Source: Opitutales bacterium
GTDB taxonomy: Bacteria; Verrucomicrobiota; Verrucomicrobiia; Opitutales; JAJFLR01
DNA: 32,124 bases
Reading direction: 5' to 3'
Assembly: GCA_021772565.1 (NCBI GenBank)
Contig: JAJFLR010000089.1
Location: forward strand, 1 to 32,124
Below the pieces are notes generated by a model. That model did not search any database. It was not told where the DNA came from and worked only from the letters and a program-made list of their open reading frames with translations. How positions within the stretch are numbered: position 1 is the first letter of the stretch; each line of letters opens with the position of its first letter. The translations under genes were made by a program, and so were the position numbers. Below are positions 15,803-25,479 of this stretch, piece after piece.

Positions 15803-18517
15803 ATGGCTCCGGTAAAAATCAGTTGTATTGGGAAAAAATGTTTCAGTGAAGGCTACAAATATTCCTGTTGTCTGATAAATACAATATTAGTTTTTATAGC
15901 ATTCGTACAATTTTATATAATTTTATTAAATGTAATCAAACTGGAGATACCGACTCCAGAGTTTTTAAAAAGCAAAATTGAGCAAAAATTAATTAAACAC
16001 AATCTTGTCGCTAACTGGGAATCAATAAACTTGGATTTAGCAGGAGGCATTCACGTTAGAGATTTGTCTTTATTTTTATCACAATATAATAAAAATTTCG
16101 AAATCGCTCATGCAGACGCAGCATTAGTAAATTTAAATGTTTTCGACTTATTACTGAATAAAATTAATATAAATAAAATCAGTCTAAACAATGCTGAGTT
16201 GTTTGCACCTAACATTAATCCCCTAATTAATAGCAATAATCCATTGGTCAAAAATTTTAATGGGAAGCTGATTAAGAAAAATGGAAATTGGGAACTGCAT
16301 AATTTAATTCTAAATTTTTTTAATTTAAGCCTATTTGCGAACGGACAACTTCCTGAATTGACAGGCGTTGACTCAAATAAACAACTTAATATTTTAGATC
16401 AGTATAAAGCATTTTGTTTTCTAGCCTATAAATATAAATCCCATTTTGAAGCATCTACAAGCCCTCAACTAAAAATTAATTTTCTGAAAAACGAATCCGG
16501 TGAAATAGGTATAGAAGGGGAATTAATTGGAAAAAATTATCAGTTAAATCGCAATCTAACTGCTAAAAATATTCGAGCTAGTTTTATCTCTGATAGATTA
16601 ACAGAAGCATTCCCTATAAGTCTCCAAATTGCAGATATAAATTTTCTAAACATCTATTATTTGAAGGATATAAAATTACAGTTTCCTCTACAGATCAAAA
16701 ATCTGACAAGTATACCCGATAGAATAAAACTAAGTGTTAATCGATCTATTTTGTTTAACCAATCACTAATGTCACTGTATGGTGAAATCGATTTGTCGGA
16801 ATACCCTATTATTAAAAGTCAGACTCATTTTATTCGCAATAAAAAGCCAGTAAACGTAATATCAAATATAGATTCAAAAAATAAAAGCGGTCAAGTTCAG
16901 TACGATGGTGAATTCGACTTAAAATTGATCAATAAAGTTTATGATTTAAACTCTTTTAATTTCATCAACAAATTCAAAATTAAAGGATCCACTAATATTA
17001 AGTTAAGTGTCAACTTTGATAAAAATTTCAAATTTAATAACGCTGAATTTGAGACGACCCTAAATAACCCTAAATATAAAGATATTGAAATTTTAAATCT
17101 CTTTGCTAAAGGGACAGTGAGCAAGACGGATCTATCACTAAACCAGTTAGAATTTGATCATGCTAAATATCATGTTTCCGGTTCATATGCTCAAAACTTC
17201 ATCACTAAGGATTACCGTTTTCTTCTAAGTGGAGATGTTTATCCACACGATTTAAATTCAGTACTCGACGACTGGTGGGATAATATTTGGAATAGAATTG
17301 AATTAAGTGAACCCACGGTAAAAGCCGATATTGATATAAGTGGCCAATGGGGAACTTTAAGAGAATTATTTGTTTATGGATATGCAAAGGGTAACGATTT
17401 TTTGTATAAAAATCTACCGGTAGATTTTTGTAGCACAAAAATTTTTCTCTCGTATAATTTTACCTATATTTACGATTTAGTAGCACAAATGAATGACAAG
17501 TTCTTTAACAGTGATATTCAGTGGTACTATATTGAGAATCAGCCAACTCCGGTAGAAATTCAGTATTCAATATTTTCGCGACTCGATCTTGATGAATTAG
17601 AAATAGTAACAGAAACAGATTTATCTGCAATAAAATCTGATATCATTCCGACAGCTCCTCCAGAATTAAAAATAACCGGCAAGTGGTTAAGTGAAAACAA
17701 TAAAAAAGAATCAACTAACTATAAAATAGAGGCCAGATTGAATGATAAACTCAACTTCTACAATATCCCTATCGACAGGATAAATTTTAATGCTGATATA
17801 AATACCTATCAATCTAAAATTTCCAATTTAAATTTTGATATTCAAAACGGTCATGGAAAAGGAGATATTGTAATCGAAAATAAAAAAAATAATGATATTC
17901 TAAATTTCGATATCAGTCTCAGTAATATGGACTATATGAAAACATTAGAAACTATTAAAAAATTAAATTTGGATGATGATCAAAAAAGTAATGTTATTAC
18001 TGATGTCGATGAACTAAAATCAGATCATGGTAAAATTGATATTAAAATTAAAGCAAAAGGAACTATGGGCGATTTAAAAAGTTTTGTCGGCGAGGGAAAC
18101 ACAGAAATTAAGGGCGCGAATATCTGGTCAGTACAACTCTTTGGTCAGTTATCGCGATTATTAGAGAAAACCTGGGCCAGTTTTACAACTTTACCATTTA
18201 ACAACTCAATAGGAGATTTTAAAATTAGTGATGGGATAATCCATTTCCCGAAATTATCAATTTCCGGCCCAAATGCAGAAATTCAGACTAGTGGATTTTT
18301 GAATTTCACAAATTCAAAACTTGATTTCAAAGTTAAATTATTTCCTATGGAAAAATCCAAACAACCGATGGCATCCATAATCAGCCCAATATTAAAACCA
18401 TTTAGCCATGCTCTTGAATTAAGATTAAAAGGAACTTTGGATGAACCAAATTGGCGCCTATCGATTGACCCAAGAAACCTATTTCAATCAGATAATAATA
18501 AAACCAAAACTGAATAA
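15803..18517 (+). CDS. AsmA-like outer-membrane biogenesis protein
   Basis: A protein of about 904 residues. It has one N-terminal membrane span (TILVFIAFVQFYIILLNVI), then a long beta-rich repeat region typical of AsmA/TamB-type lipid-transfer proteins. It ends in a recognisable AsmA C-terminal region: FGQLSRLLEKTW, FNNSIGDFKISDGIIHFPKL, ISGPNAEIQTSGFLNF and LKGTLDEPNWRLSIDPRNLF. Such proteins bridge inner and outer membrane and move phospholipids, so the host is diderm. I chose ATG 15803 over TTG 15791. It starts 41 bases after DUF4340 and ends 5 bases before nfo, so the run may be transcribed through. Confidence 0.8.
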   Translation: MAPVKISCIGKKCFSEGYKYSCCLINTILVFIAFVQFYIILLNVIKLEIPTPEFLKSKIEQKLIKHNLVANWESINLDLAGGIHVRDLSLFLSQYNKNFEIAHADAALVNLNVFDLLLNKININKISLNNAELFAPNINPLINSNNPLVKNFNGKLIKKNGNWELHNLILNFFNLSLFANGQLPELTGVDSNKQLNILDQYKAFCFLAYKYKSHFEASTSPQLKINFLKNESGEIGIEGELIGKNYQLNRNLTAKNIRASFISDRLTEAFPISLQIADINFLNIYYLKDIKLQFPLQIKNLTSIPDRIKLSVNRSILFNQSLMSLYGEIDLSEYPIIKSQTHFIRNKKPVNVISNIDSKNKSGQVQYDGEFDLKLINKVYDLNSFNFINKFKIKGSTNIKLSVNFDKNFKFNNAEFETTLNNPKYKDIEILNLFAKGTVSKTDLSLNQLEFDHAKYHVSGSYAQNFITKDYRFLLSGDVYPHDLNSVLDDWWDNIWNRIELSEPTVKADIDISGQWGTLRELFVYGYAKGNDFLYKNLPVDFCSTKIFLSYNFTYIYDLVAQMNDKFFNSDIQWYYIENQPTPVEIQYSIFSRLDLDELEIVTETDLSAIKSDIIPTAPPELKITGKWLSENNKKESTNYKIEARLNDKLNFYNIPIDRINFNADINTYQSKISNLNFDIQNGHGKGDIVIENKKNNDILNFDISLSNMDYMKTLETIKKLNLDDDQKSNVITDVDELKSDHGKIDIKIKAKGTMGDLKSFVGEGNTEIKGANIWSVQLFGQLSRLLEKTWASFTTLPFNNSIGDFKISDGIIHFPKLSISGPNAEIQTSGFLNFTNSKLDFKVKLFPMEKSKQPMASIISPILKPFSHALELRLKGTLDEPNWRLSIDPRNLFQSDNNKTKTE

Positions 18518-18522
18518 TTCTT

Positions 18523-19404
18523 ATGACAACTATTTCAGATAAACAGAAAGCAAAGTTTCAAGTCGGTGCACATTGCTCAATTGCAGGCGGGCATGATAAA
18601 GCTATCTATCTCGGCCAAAATTTAGGATGTGAAGTCATCCAGGTATTTACAAAAAATAATATGCAATGGTTCGCCAAACCGTTACTGCAAAAATCAATTG
18701 ATGACTACAAAAAAGCAAAAAATGAGACCGGTCTAAAAAATGTTTTTGCCCATGCCGGATACTTAATCAATTTGGCGACAACCAAACCTGAAAATCTGGA
18801 AAAATCACGGCAGTCATTGCTCGATGAGTTGAATCGTTCTTCTCAACTGGAATTTCCGTTTATCGTTTTGCATCCCGGAGCACATCTTGGCAAAGGTGAG
18901 GAAGCAGGACTCAATCTTATAATCGAATCGTTAGATATCGTATTTAAAAAATATGAAGGTGAAACTAAAATTGCACTAGAAATTACTGCCGGGTCTGGAA
19001 CTGTTATGGGCAACAAGATTGAGCATCTGGCGTATCTAATAAAGAACTCTCCGCATGGAGATCGACTCGTTGTGTGCCTGGACACCTGTCATTTATTTGC
19101 TGCTGGTTATGATGTCCGCACAAAAATTGGCATTAATAATTTCATCAAAGAATTTGAAAAAAATCTTGCATGGGAAAAAATAGTATGTCTGCACATGAAC
19201 GATAGCAAAAATGATCTCGGATCAAGAAAAGACCGTCATGAACTTCTGGGAAAAGGAAAAATCGGCATTGAATGTTTTGAAACTATTATGACGCACAAAA
19301 AATTTGCAGAGATTCCAATCTGCCTGGAAACTCCAAAAGGTGATGATAACATTAATGATCGTAATACTTTAATTCAGTTGAAGAAAATGCGCAAGTTAGG
19401 GTGA
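18523..19404 (+). CDS. nfo: Endonuclease IV (AP endonuclease)
   Basis: A 293-residue TIM-barrel enzyme that cuts DNA 5' to abasic sites in base excision repair, using three zinc ions. Family landmarks in order: VGAHCSIAGGHDKAIYLGQ near the N-terminus, FAHAGYLINLATT, FIVLHPGAHLGKG, KIALEITAGSGT, VVCLDTCHLFAAGYDV, and the C-terminal CLHMNDSKN..GSRKDRHELLGKG. Zinc-binding His, Glu and Asp residues lie in these blocks. The length is normal for the family. It follows the AsmA-like gene by 5 bases and ends 7 bases from the convergent yicC gene. Confidence 0.95.
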   Translation: MTTISDKQKAKFQVGAHCSIAGGHDKAIYLGQNLGCEVIQVFTKNNMQWFAKPLLQKSIDDYKKAKNETGLKNVFAHAGYLINLATTKPENLEKSRQSLLDELNRSSQLEFPFIVLHPGAHLGKGEEAGLNLIIESLDIVFKKYEGETKIALEITAGSGTVMGNKIEHLAYLIKNSPHGDRLVVCLDTCHLFAAGYDVRTKIGINNFIKEFEKNLAWEKIVCLHMNDSKNDLGSRKDRHELLGKGKIGIECFETIMTHKKFAEIPICLETPKGDDNINDRNTLIQLKKMRKLG

Positions 19405-19411
19405 TAAACAC

Positions 19412-20284
19412 TCACTCAACATTCTGAACTTGTTCGCGAATACGTTCTAGTTCATTTTTGCAGTCAACTACGCATTTGCTGATTTCATAACGACTTGCTT
19501 TCGAGCCGATGGTGTTAAACTCTCTATTGATCTCCTGTAAAATAAAATCGAGTTTTCTGCCGATGAGATCATCTGATTCAATAGTATCAAGAAACTGTTT
19601 TATATGGCTATCCAAACGAGTTATTTCCTCAGCAATATCGCTTCGATCAGCAAATAGTGCAATTTCTCTGAGAATTCGTTCATCATCCAAATCAATTTCC
19701 AAATTGATGAGTTTTAATCTTTTTAGTAGATGCGTCCGGTAATCTTCCACAACAGATTTTGCCTCTTTCTTAATATTTTCTAACCATTCACAAATAGATT
19801 GAACGCGGTTAATAATATCAATTTTTAAAGCTTCACCCTCCTTACATCTCATATCAACCAATCCTGATATTGCATCTTCGAGGGATTTAAGCACTAGAGC
19901 CTCGCAATCTCCAATGAGTGGAATATCTGCTTTAGATCGAACATTACAGGCAATTTGAAAAAGTAAATTTGAATCGGGGTTATAGGAAATACCGTTCTGC
20001 TCTGTAACATTTTTCAATCTGTTTAAAATTTCTACAACACTTTGATCATCCCAGTTAAAATCTGAAGACTGGCCTAATTTTTGAATTTGAACAACACCAT
20101 TAACTTTGCCACGTCGAATTTGTGTTCGTAATTTTTCAGATATCTTTCGGTCGATTTGCATCCACTCTTTTGGTAATGCAAAATTTATTTCCAAATTTTT
20201 TCGATTAACAGAAGAGAGTTCCACTGTAATTTCGAATATTTCGTTAGCCGCAGAACCACGACCATAACCTGTCATACTATTCAC
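19412..20284 (-). CDS. yicC: YicC/YloC family endoribonuclease
   Basis: The protein has 290 residues. It opens with MNSMTGYGRG, the invariant family start, followed by the YicC N-terminal domain (TVELSSVNRKNLEINFALP). It closes with the DUF1732-type end (DIAEEITRLDSHIKQFL, GRKLDFILQEINREFNTIGSKA). Characterised members are manganese-dependent endoribonucleases acting on small and structured RNAs. It begins 5 bases after trpB, so the pair is probably one transcript. It converges on nfo with 7 bases between the stops and no obvious terminator. Confidence 0.93.
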   Translation of the reverse strand: MNSMTGYGRGSAANEIFEITVELSSVNRKNLEINFALPKEWMQIDRKISEKLRTQIRRGKVNGVVQIQKLGQSSDFNWDDQSVVEILNRLKNVTEQNGISYNPDSNLLFQIACNVRSKADIPLIGDCEALVLKSLEDAISGLVDMRCKEGEALKIDIINRVQSICEWLENIKKEAKSVVEDYRTHLLKRLKLINLEIDLDDERILREIALFADRSDIAEEITRLDSHIKQFLDTIESDDLIGRKLDFILQEINREFNTIGSKASRYEISKCVVDCKNELERIREQVQNVE

Positions 20285-20289
20285 AATTT

Positions 20290-21516
20290 TTATACATTCG
20301 TTAAAATTTTTTCAACTTGTTCGACATCTTTATCTCCTCTACCACTTAAATTTACAACTAATATTTGATCCTTCGACAAATCAGCTGCTCTTTTAATCGC
20401 AAATGCGAGTGCATGTGAAGACTCCAACGCAGGAATTATGCCCTCCAGTTTTGAAACTTGTTGAAAAGCCTCTAACGCTTCCGAATCTGTTGCATAGCCA
20501 TAATTTATTCGACCCCTATCTCTATAGTAGGCATGTTCTGGTCCAATCGCCGCATAGTCCAGTCCTGCTGAGATTGAGTGCGTAAGATTGATTTGGCCAT
20601 CGTGATCTTGCAAAATATAAGTTTTACAGCCTTGCAGTACACCGAGTTTTCCACCTTCAAATCGAGCTGCGTGATTGCCACAAGTTATTTCGGTTCCACC
20701 GGCTTCGATACCGGTTAGTTTAACAGACTCATCTTCAAGAAAATCAAAAAACATGCCAATGGCATTACTTCCACCGCCGACGCAGGCTATTAGTTCATCC
20801 GGTAGGCGCCCTTCTTTTTCCAATATCTGTTCTTTAGTTTCCTGTCCAATTATTCGATGAAAGTCTCTAACCATCATTGGATAAGGATGTGCCCCCAAAG
20901 CCGAACCGAGTATATAATGGGTATTTTTAACATTTGTAACCCAATCACGCATTGCCTCATTTATGGCCTCCTTTAAAGTCTTTTGACCCGCTTCAACTGA
21001 GACAACTTCAGCTCCACACAAACGCATGCGAAAAACATTGAGAGCCTGACGCTCCATATCCACGGCGCCCATATAAATAACACATTTCATACCAAATCGA
21101 GCTGCGCCGGCGGCAGTGGCAACACCGTGCTGACCAGCACCTGTCTCTGCTATCACACGTTTTTTGCCCATTTTTTTTGCCAATATTATTTGTCCCAAAA
21201 CATTGTTAATTTTATGGGCTCCGGTATGCAGCAAATCTTCTCTTTTTAAATAAATTTTTGCTCCACCAACGTGATCAGTAAGTCTTTCTGCAAAATATAA
21301 TGGTGTCGATCGACCGGCAAATTCGGCCAAATAATAATTGAGCTCATCTTTATAACTTGGGTCGTCCTTTGATGACCGATAAACTTTTTCCAATTCATAC
21401 AGTGCAGTCATCAATGTTTCAGGTACATACATTCCACCATACTGACCAAAGTGCCCTTTTTCATCAGGCAGAGAAAATCGATCAATTTTTGAACTCTCAA
21501 ATACTGATGTCACCAC
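20290..21516 (-). CDS. trpB: Tryptophan synthase beta chain
   Basis: TrpB joins indole and serine to make tryptophan using PLP. The 408 residues match the normal length. The PLP lysine is Lys102 in [18 protein letters not shown], the phosphate-binding loop is [12 protein letters not shown], and the C-terminal end includes [11 protein letters not shown]. The start is GTG at 21516 (a second GTG follows immediately). No Shine-Dalgarno sequence precedes it, but a ten-codon frame with a good SD ends across the start (see 21510-21542). trpA is not next to it; yicC follows instead. No damage is seen. Confidence 0.96.
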   Translation of the reverse strand: MVTSVFESSKIDRFSLPDEKGHFGQYGGMYVPETLMTALYELEKVYRSSKDDPSYKDELNYYLAEFAGRSTPLYFAERLTDHVGGAKIYLKREDLLHTGAHKINNVLGQIILAKKMGKKRVIAETGAGQHGVATAAGAARFGMKCVIYMGAVDMERQALNVFRMRLCGAEVVSVEAGQKTLKEAINEAMRDWVTNVKNTHYILGSALGAHPYPMMVRDFHRIIGQETKEQILEKEGRLPDELIACVGGGSNAIGMFFDFLEDESVKLTGIEAGGTEITCGNHAARFEGGKLGVLQGCKTYILQDHDGQINLTHSISAGLDYAAIGPEHAYYRDRGRINYGYATDSEALEAFQQVSKLEGIIPALESSHALAFAIKRAADLSKDQILVVNLSGRGDKDVEQVEKILTNV

Positions 21517-21542
21517 AAAATTTTTAAATTGGATTTAGACAA
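21510..21542 (-). promoter_or_regulatory. Candidate coupling/leader mini-ORF before trpB
   Basis: On the minus strand AAGGAAG (about 21553-21559) lies 10 bases before a TTG that opens a ten-codon frame, [10 protein letters not shown], with a Trp codon right before its TGA. That stop (21510-21512) falls just inside trpB, whose GTG start lacks its own ribosome site. Ribosomes ending here could restart at trpB, and the Trp codon could sense tryptophan. No attenuator hairpin pair was identified, so regulation is only suggested. Confidence 0.3.
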
Positions 21543-21613
21543 AATAAAATAACTTCCTTAAATATTGAATTTAAAGAGATAAATTGTAATTAGAAAATTT
21601 ACCGCGAAAAAAA

Positions 21614-22513
21614 TTAATCTATAATTACAGGTACTTCAACTAAGGAAAAACCGCTCGATTCAACAAAGATATAACCCTCTCCTTTTTCACCCCCTTCTAA
21701 AGGTACATTGACTGATTTTTCCCCTTCAGGAATTAAAACTTCAGGCATAATTACACTTTGTGGAATATCAGTAGTAACATTAATTATTAAGCCGCCGGCA
21801 GGTGCTTCAAAATCTATATTGAAATTCAATGTTTCAACCTGACCTGACAGTAATGAAATTTTATTTGGTGAAATACCGATTTTTGAACTATCAACTCTAA
21901 AGTCTCCAATTAAGATATCATCATTATGATATGATCTAAGAGATACGTTGTAATCGACATTCGCCGGCACTCCCGGAACAATAAAACTAATTGAGTTAGG
22001 AGATTGAAATTCAGTAGAAATTTCAGTGTCATCAAAGACAATTCTGTCTTCTGGATTAAACCCACGTCCTAAGACGGCAACTTTAGATCCTTGCACGCCT
22101 CGATCACTTTCAAGTTGAATAACGTATCTATCAATCAATTTAACTGCAAATAATTTTGTTTTTTTCCGTTCATGCCTTTTAACAACTTTGGTTTTGAAAT
22201 TGTAGACTAATTCATAATAATATTTGGCGCTAGCTCTATTACCTGGAATTAAATGCTCGTACTCAAAAATATATTCACCTAAATTACTTTTAACCATTCG
22301 ATGAGTCTCACCATCAATTACTATATTGGCTTTTATAGATTCCTTATCTATTTTGGCTTCACTTGGTTTTACTCTTAAACTGAATGTATAAATCCCGGAA
22401 GAATTAACTGGGATTTTCCCGGGTGTCAGATTAATCATACCAGTTGAACAACCGGACAAAACCAGTGTGGATATTAGAATTATATAATTTAAAAAAATTT
22501 TCATTTGCTTCAT
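21614..22513 (-). CDS. IPT/TIG-domain lipoprotein
   Basis: The start is set at the ATG at 22513 (MKQMKIFLNY), giving 299 residues; the frame is open 27 bases further and a second ATG follows at 22504. The signal peptide ends in a good lipobox, LVLSGC, with Cys22 the lipid site. The mature protein is beta-rich. The middle contains a TIG/IPT-like stretch (IQLESDRGVQGSKVAVLGRGFNPEDRIVFDDTEIS), an immunoglobulin-like fold often found in surface proteins. The remainder has further beta-sandwich patterns ending VEVPVIID. Membrane-anchored in the periplasm or at the outer membrane. It is divergent from hemW with only about 35 bases between start codons. Confidence 0.75.
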   Translation of the reverse strand: MKQMKIFLNYIILISTLVLSGCSTGMINLTPGKIPVNSSGIYTFSLRVKPSEAKIDKESIKANIVIDGETHRMVKSNLGEYIFEYEHLIPGNRASAKYYYELVYNFKTKVVKRHERKKTKLFAVKLIDRYVIQLESDRGVQGSKVAVLGRGFNPEDRIVFDDTEISTEFQSPNSISFIVPGVPANVDYNVSLRSYHNDDILIGDFRVDSSKIGISPNKISLLSGQVETLNFNIDFEAPAGGLIINVTTDIPQSVIMPEVLIPEGEKSVNVPLEGGEKGEGYIFVESSGFSLVEVPVIID

Positions 22514-22548
22514 AATTTTAAGTTTGATGAAAATTAGCACTGCTATTT

Positions 22549-23715
22549 ATGAAACTGCAAGAAAAAGCTGAAAATACTTCTGCGTTAGGTATATATTTTC
22601 ATATTCCCTTTTGTGCCAGCAGTTGTGATTTTTGTGCTTTTTACCAGGAAGCACCCCAAAGAGCTGAATTAAGTCGATATATTACAGGCATCGAGGATGA
22701 GCTGAAGGTATATACATTTGCTGATATTGAGACAACAGTTTTTTGGGGTGGTGGAACACCAGGATTATTACCAGCCTCTGATTTATACCGAATGGGGACT
22801 GCTTTACTCAATAAATTAAGTAAACCACCTATTGAATGGACTGTTGAACTCGCCCCTTCTGTTGTAAAAGAGGATAAAATTAAAGCGTTGCTTGATTTGG
22901 GGGTCAATCGCATTTCTATGGGGGTTCAAACATTTAATGAAAAATATCTCAGAGTAATTGGTAGACGTCATTCAGCAAAACAGGTTTATAAAGCTATAGA
23001 TATAATTAAGCACTGTGGATTTGAAAATTTCAATTTGGATCTAATATTTTCCATACCGGGACAATCTATGGATGATTGGTTATTGGATATTAATGAGGCA
23101 AAAGCGACTGAGCCCGCGCATATTTCGACTTATTGTCTAACTTTTGAGGAAGATACAGTCCTGTACTCAAAATTATTAAAAGGTCAGACCCACAAAAAAT
23201 CTGAAGATGAAGATGCAATATTTTATGAGAAAACATGGGAGACTCTGGAAAATGCAAATTTTTCACAATATGAGATATCCAATTTTTCAAAACCAGGAAA
23301 AGAATGCCTTCACAATATAAATACCTGGAGAATGAATGATTGGATTGGGCTGGGTCCATCAGCGGCTAGTCAATTTAATGGAAGTCGATTTGCCAACCAT
23401 GCTTCCGTTGAAAAATGGTTAACTAATATGCATAAAAATAATGAGCGTTTTGAGTATTTAAATGAAATTTCCTCAAAGACATTTTTGGTTGATTCTCTTA
23501 TATTCGGTCTACGAATGAACAAAGGTGTTAATTTAAAATTTTTGCGCCAAAGATTTTCTGATATATCATTAACTCCTCTAAATAATTTATGGCAAAAGCT
23601 AATCGAAGAAAAACTAGTTATACTCAATTCTGTAGAGCAGTTATATTTAACCCCAAAGGGACGATTATTATGTGATTCTATCGCAGTTGAAATAATGAAT
23701 ACTTTTGATGAGTAA
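22549..23715 (+). CDS. hemW: HemW-like radical SAM protein
   Basis: The protein has 388 residues. The radical SAM cluster motif CASSCDFC (Cys22, Cys26, Cys29) is in IPFCASSCDFCAFY, followed by the SAM-binding GGGTPGLLP and RISMGVQTFNEKYLRVIGRRH. The C-terminal half includes YEISNFSKPGKECLHN and WIGLGPSAASQF, typical of the HemN/HemW group. HemW members bind heme and act in heme insertion rather than as coproporphyrinogen dehydrogenase. The single short CX3CX2C motif without the HemN extension favours HemW. The ATG at 22549 fits the family start. A hairpin follows the stop. Confidence 0.9.
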   Translation: MKLQEKAENTSALGIYFHIPFCASSCDFCAFYQEAPQRAELSRYITGIEDELKVYTFADIETTVFWGGGTPGLLPASDLYRMGTALLNKLSKPPIEWTVELAPSVVKEDKIKALLDLGVNRISMGVQTFNEKYLRVIGRRHSAKQVYKAIDIIKHCGFENFNLDLIFSIPGQSMDDWLLDINEAKATEPAHISTYCLTFEEDTVLYSKLLKGQTHKKSEDEDAIFYEKTWETLENANFSQYEISNFSKPGKECLHNINTWRMNDWIGLGPSAASQFNGSRFANHASVEKWLTNMHKNNERFEYLNEISSKTFLVDSLIFGLRMNKGVNLKFLRQRFSDISLTPLNNLWQKLIEEKLVILNSVEQLYLTPKGRLLCDSIAVEIMNTFDE

Positions 23716-23723
23716 AATATATT

Positions 23724-23741
23724 GGCCAGATTAACCTGGCC
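23724..23741 (+). terminator. Hairpin after hemW
   Basis: GGCCAG-ATTAAC-CTGGCC is a perfect 6-bp stem 8 bases after the hemW stop. It is not followed by a clean T run (CTACACCAAGTTTTC), so termination is plausible but not certain. The remaining intergenic sequence to 23979 shows no gene. Confidence 0.4.
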
Positions 23742-23979
23742 TACACCAAGTTTTCTAACTGTCCATAAGCTTCAATTTATCATTTTGTAATAACTCTCAG
23801 GTTATGTTAAAAAAACATGAAGCAAGCTATCAGGAATCAAATATAATTAAAAGAGTCTAAAATATATGTTTAATAATTGTTAAATTAATAACTTACTTAT
23901 GCTTATACTTGATACCTTTAAAATTTAAGCGATATTTTAGTCAAATGCAATATATTGTATCAACTAAAGAAGTTACAAA

Positions 23980-24873
23980 ATGAAGATGTCATTTGGAAAG
24001 CTAGCTTACATAATTATCCCGGCAATAATAGGAGTATCGCTGAATTTCGTCATACGGGATTATTTCAAAGTCAGCGCTGATCTAACGGTACATGAAGTTG
24101 GACTGAAATCAACTGATAGATCACTTCATATTATTGAAATTGAAAATGCCACAAATCTCGATGCCAATGAAATATATCTATCTGCTAAACTAAAACATCC
24201 TATCGTCGATATTCGGCAAGATATTGATGAGCCCTTTAGTGGAATACAAGGGTGCGATTTGGATCTTGTTGAGGGTGGAAAAGGTGAGAGTGATCTTGTT
24301 GGAAAATTCAGTAAAATAAACAACCATGAAAAACGTTATTTCAGAATTATAACAGCTGAATCTGATGTGATGGAAAAAAACAAAAATTTTGTAACTAATA
24401 TTTCATATGATTATTATGAAGGCGAACCGATACCTGATGTGAACTACAAACAAAGCAACACATTAACGCCAACATTAGGTAAAAGATATACACTTAAAAT
24501 TGCCAACCGAGGTCCTAGCAGAGCAAGAAACATAATTGTTAATTTAGCATTTGATATTCCAATACAACATTTCACAGTTGATAGACCTGACACACCCCAT
24601 ATTTTTAACGACGACCCAACTGTTTCTGATTTTTATGTTACTGAGGGTGGGATTGAACATAATACTGCTGAAGGCTATTTAAGACAACTTTGGCCCAATG
24701 AAATTGTTACAATTCAAGTTTGGACTGCTCCGCCAATGACTATCCCTGAAGAAAGCAAAGTTATTTCCGGCGTTTCATTTTCAGGCCAGAAAGAATCATC
24801 TAATTTTTCATTTCTGAACAGCGGAATATCCGGAATAATTTTTGGCTTAATTGTTCACAGAATTTTTCACTAA
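23980..24873 (+). CDS. Double-anchored membrane protein, unknown
   Basis: A 297-residue protein with hydrophobic segments at both ends: LAYIIIPAIIGVSLNFVI near the start and SGISGIIFGLIVHRIF at the very end. The body between them is beta-rich, with a C-terminal domain beginning TLKIANRGPSRARNIIVNLAF that resembles DUF11/CARDB-like immunoglobulin-fold domains. Both ends may sit in the inner membrane with the body in the periplasm. It stands alone, 264 bases after hemW. No family is recognised. Confidence 0.65.
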   Translation: MKMSFGKLAYIIIPAIIGVSLNFVIRDYFKVSADLTVHEVGLKSTDRSLHIIEIENATNLDANEIYLSAKLKHPIVDIRQDIDEPFSGIQGCDLDLVEGGKGESDLVGKFSKINNHEKRYFRIITAESDVMEKNKNFVTNISYDYYEGEPIPDVNYKQSNTLTPTLGKRYTLKIANRGPSRARNIIVNLAFDIPIQHFTVDRPDTPHIFNDDPTVSDFYVTEGGIEHNTAEGYLRQLWPNEIVTIQVWTAPPMTIPEESKVISGVSFSGQKESSNFSFLNSGISGIIFGLIVHRIFH

Positions 24874-24998
24874 ACCTTATTATTCCAATTTTCTTAATAT
24901 GAGAAAAACCTCACTGATGGAAATGAAATAGCTTGAGCCATCTGCAAAACAGATAATATTTTAATCCCATTAATACCAAAGATTATTTATGGACAACA

Positions 24999-25427
24999 AT
25001 GCAGGCAGCAAAAAAAGCCGAATTTCAAATTGAGCAATTCGGAACAACACTGATTACCCCATTAATTGCGTTAAATAAAACAACCGAAAATCCAATTGCC
25101 AAAGTTTATATTTCTTCCGGCATTCACGGTGACGAACCTGCAGGAGCATTAGCTTTGCTTGAGTTACTGCAGATACATACTCTTCCACCGGAAATATCAT
25201 TTTTCATTTGCCCATTATTAAATCCTTGGGGGATGCAAAATAATAAGCGAACCAATGCAGACAAAATTGATATAAAAACAATTGCGCCCGAAGCGATTTA
25301 CCTGGTACAGAATCATTCAAAACTTGTGTATACTTTGGAAACGCCTACAAATCTCGATATAAATGTTCGAGTTAAAACACACATTGAAGTTATTAAGGCT
25401 ATGGTGAATGAGCTGTTGAATAATTAG
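24999..25427 (+). pseudogene. AstE/AspA-type (M14-like) zinc carboxypeptidase, internally deleted
   Basis: The N-terminal part shows the zinc motif HGDE (residues 43-46) in SSGIHGDEPAGALALLELL, then CPLLNPWGMQNNKRTNADKIDI, as in succinylglutamate desuccinylase/aspartoacylase-type peptidases. The end shows the catalytic glutamate motif ETPT..LDINVRVKTHIEVI. The segment that should lie between (DLNR and the second zinc histidine) is missing: DKIDI runs directly into KTIAPEAIYL. The frame stays open, so this is an in-frame internal deletion of perhaps 80-100 codons. The 5' end also looks shortened; similarity-like text continues upstream to about 24957 with no start codon. Confidence 0.7.
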
Positions 25428-25439
25428 ACATGAATAAGC

Positions 25440-25469
25440 AGCCGTTCGGCTAAGCTCAGGACAAAGCCG
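25440..25469. repeat. Short dispersed-type repeat (AGCCGTTCGGCT hairpin)
   Basis: AGCCG-TT-CGGCT at 25440-25451 is a perfect 5-bp inverted repeat, followed by AAGCTCAGGACAAAGCCG. This arrangement resembles a short repeat seen between genes in many bacteria. It lies between the peptidase relic and the convergent rluA-type gene. Confidence 0.45.
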
Positions 25470-25479
25470 CACTCATCAG

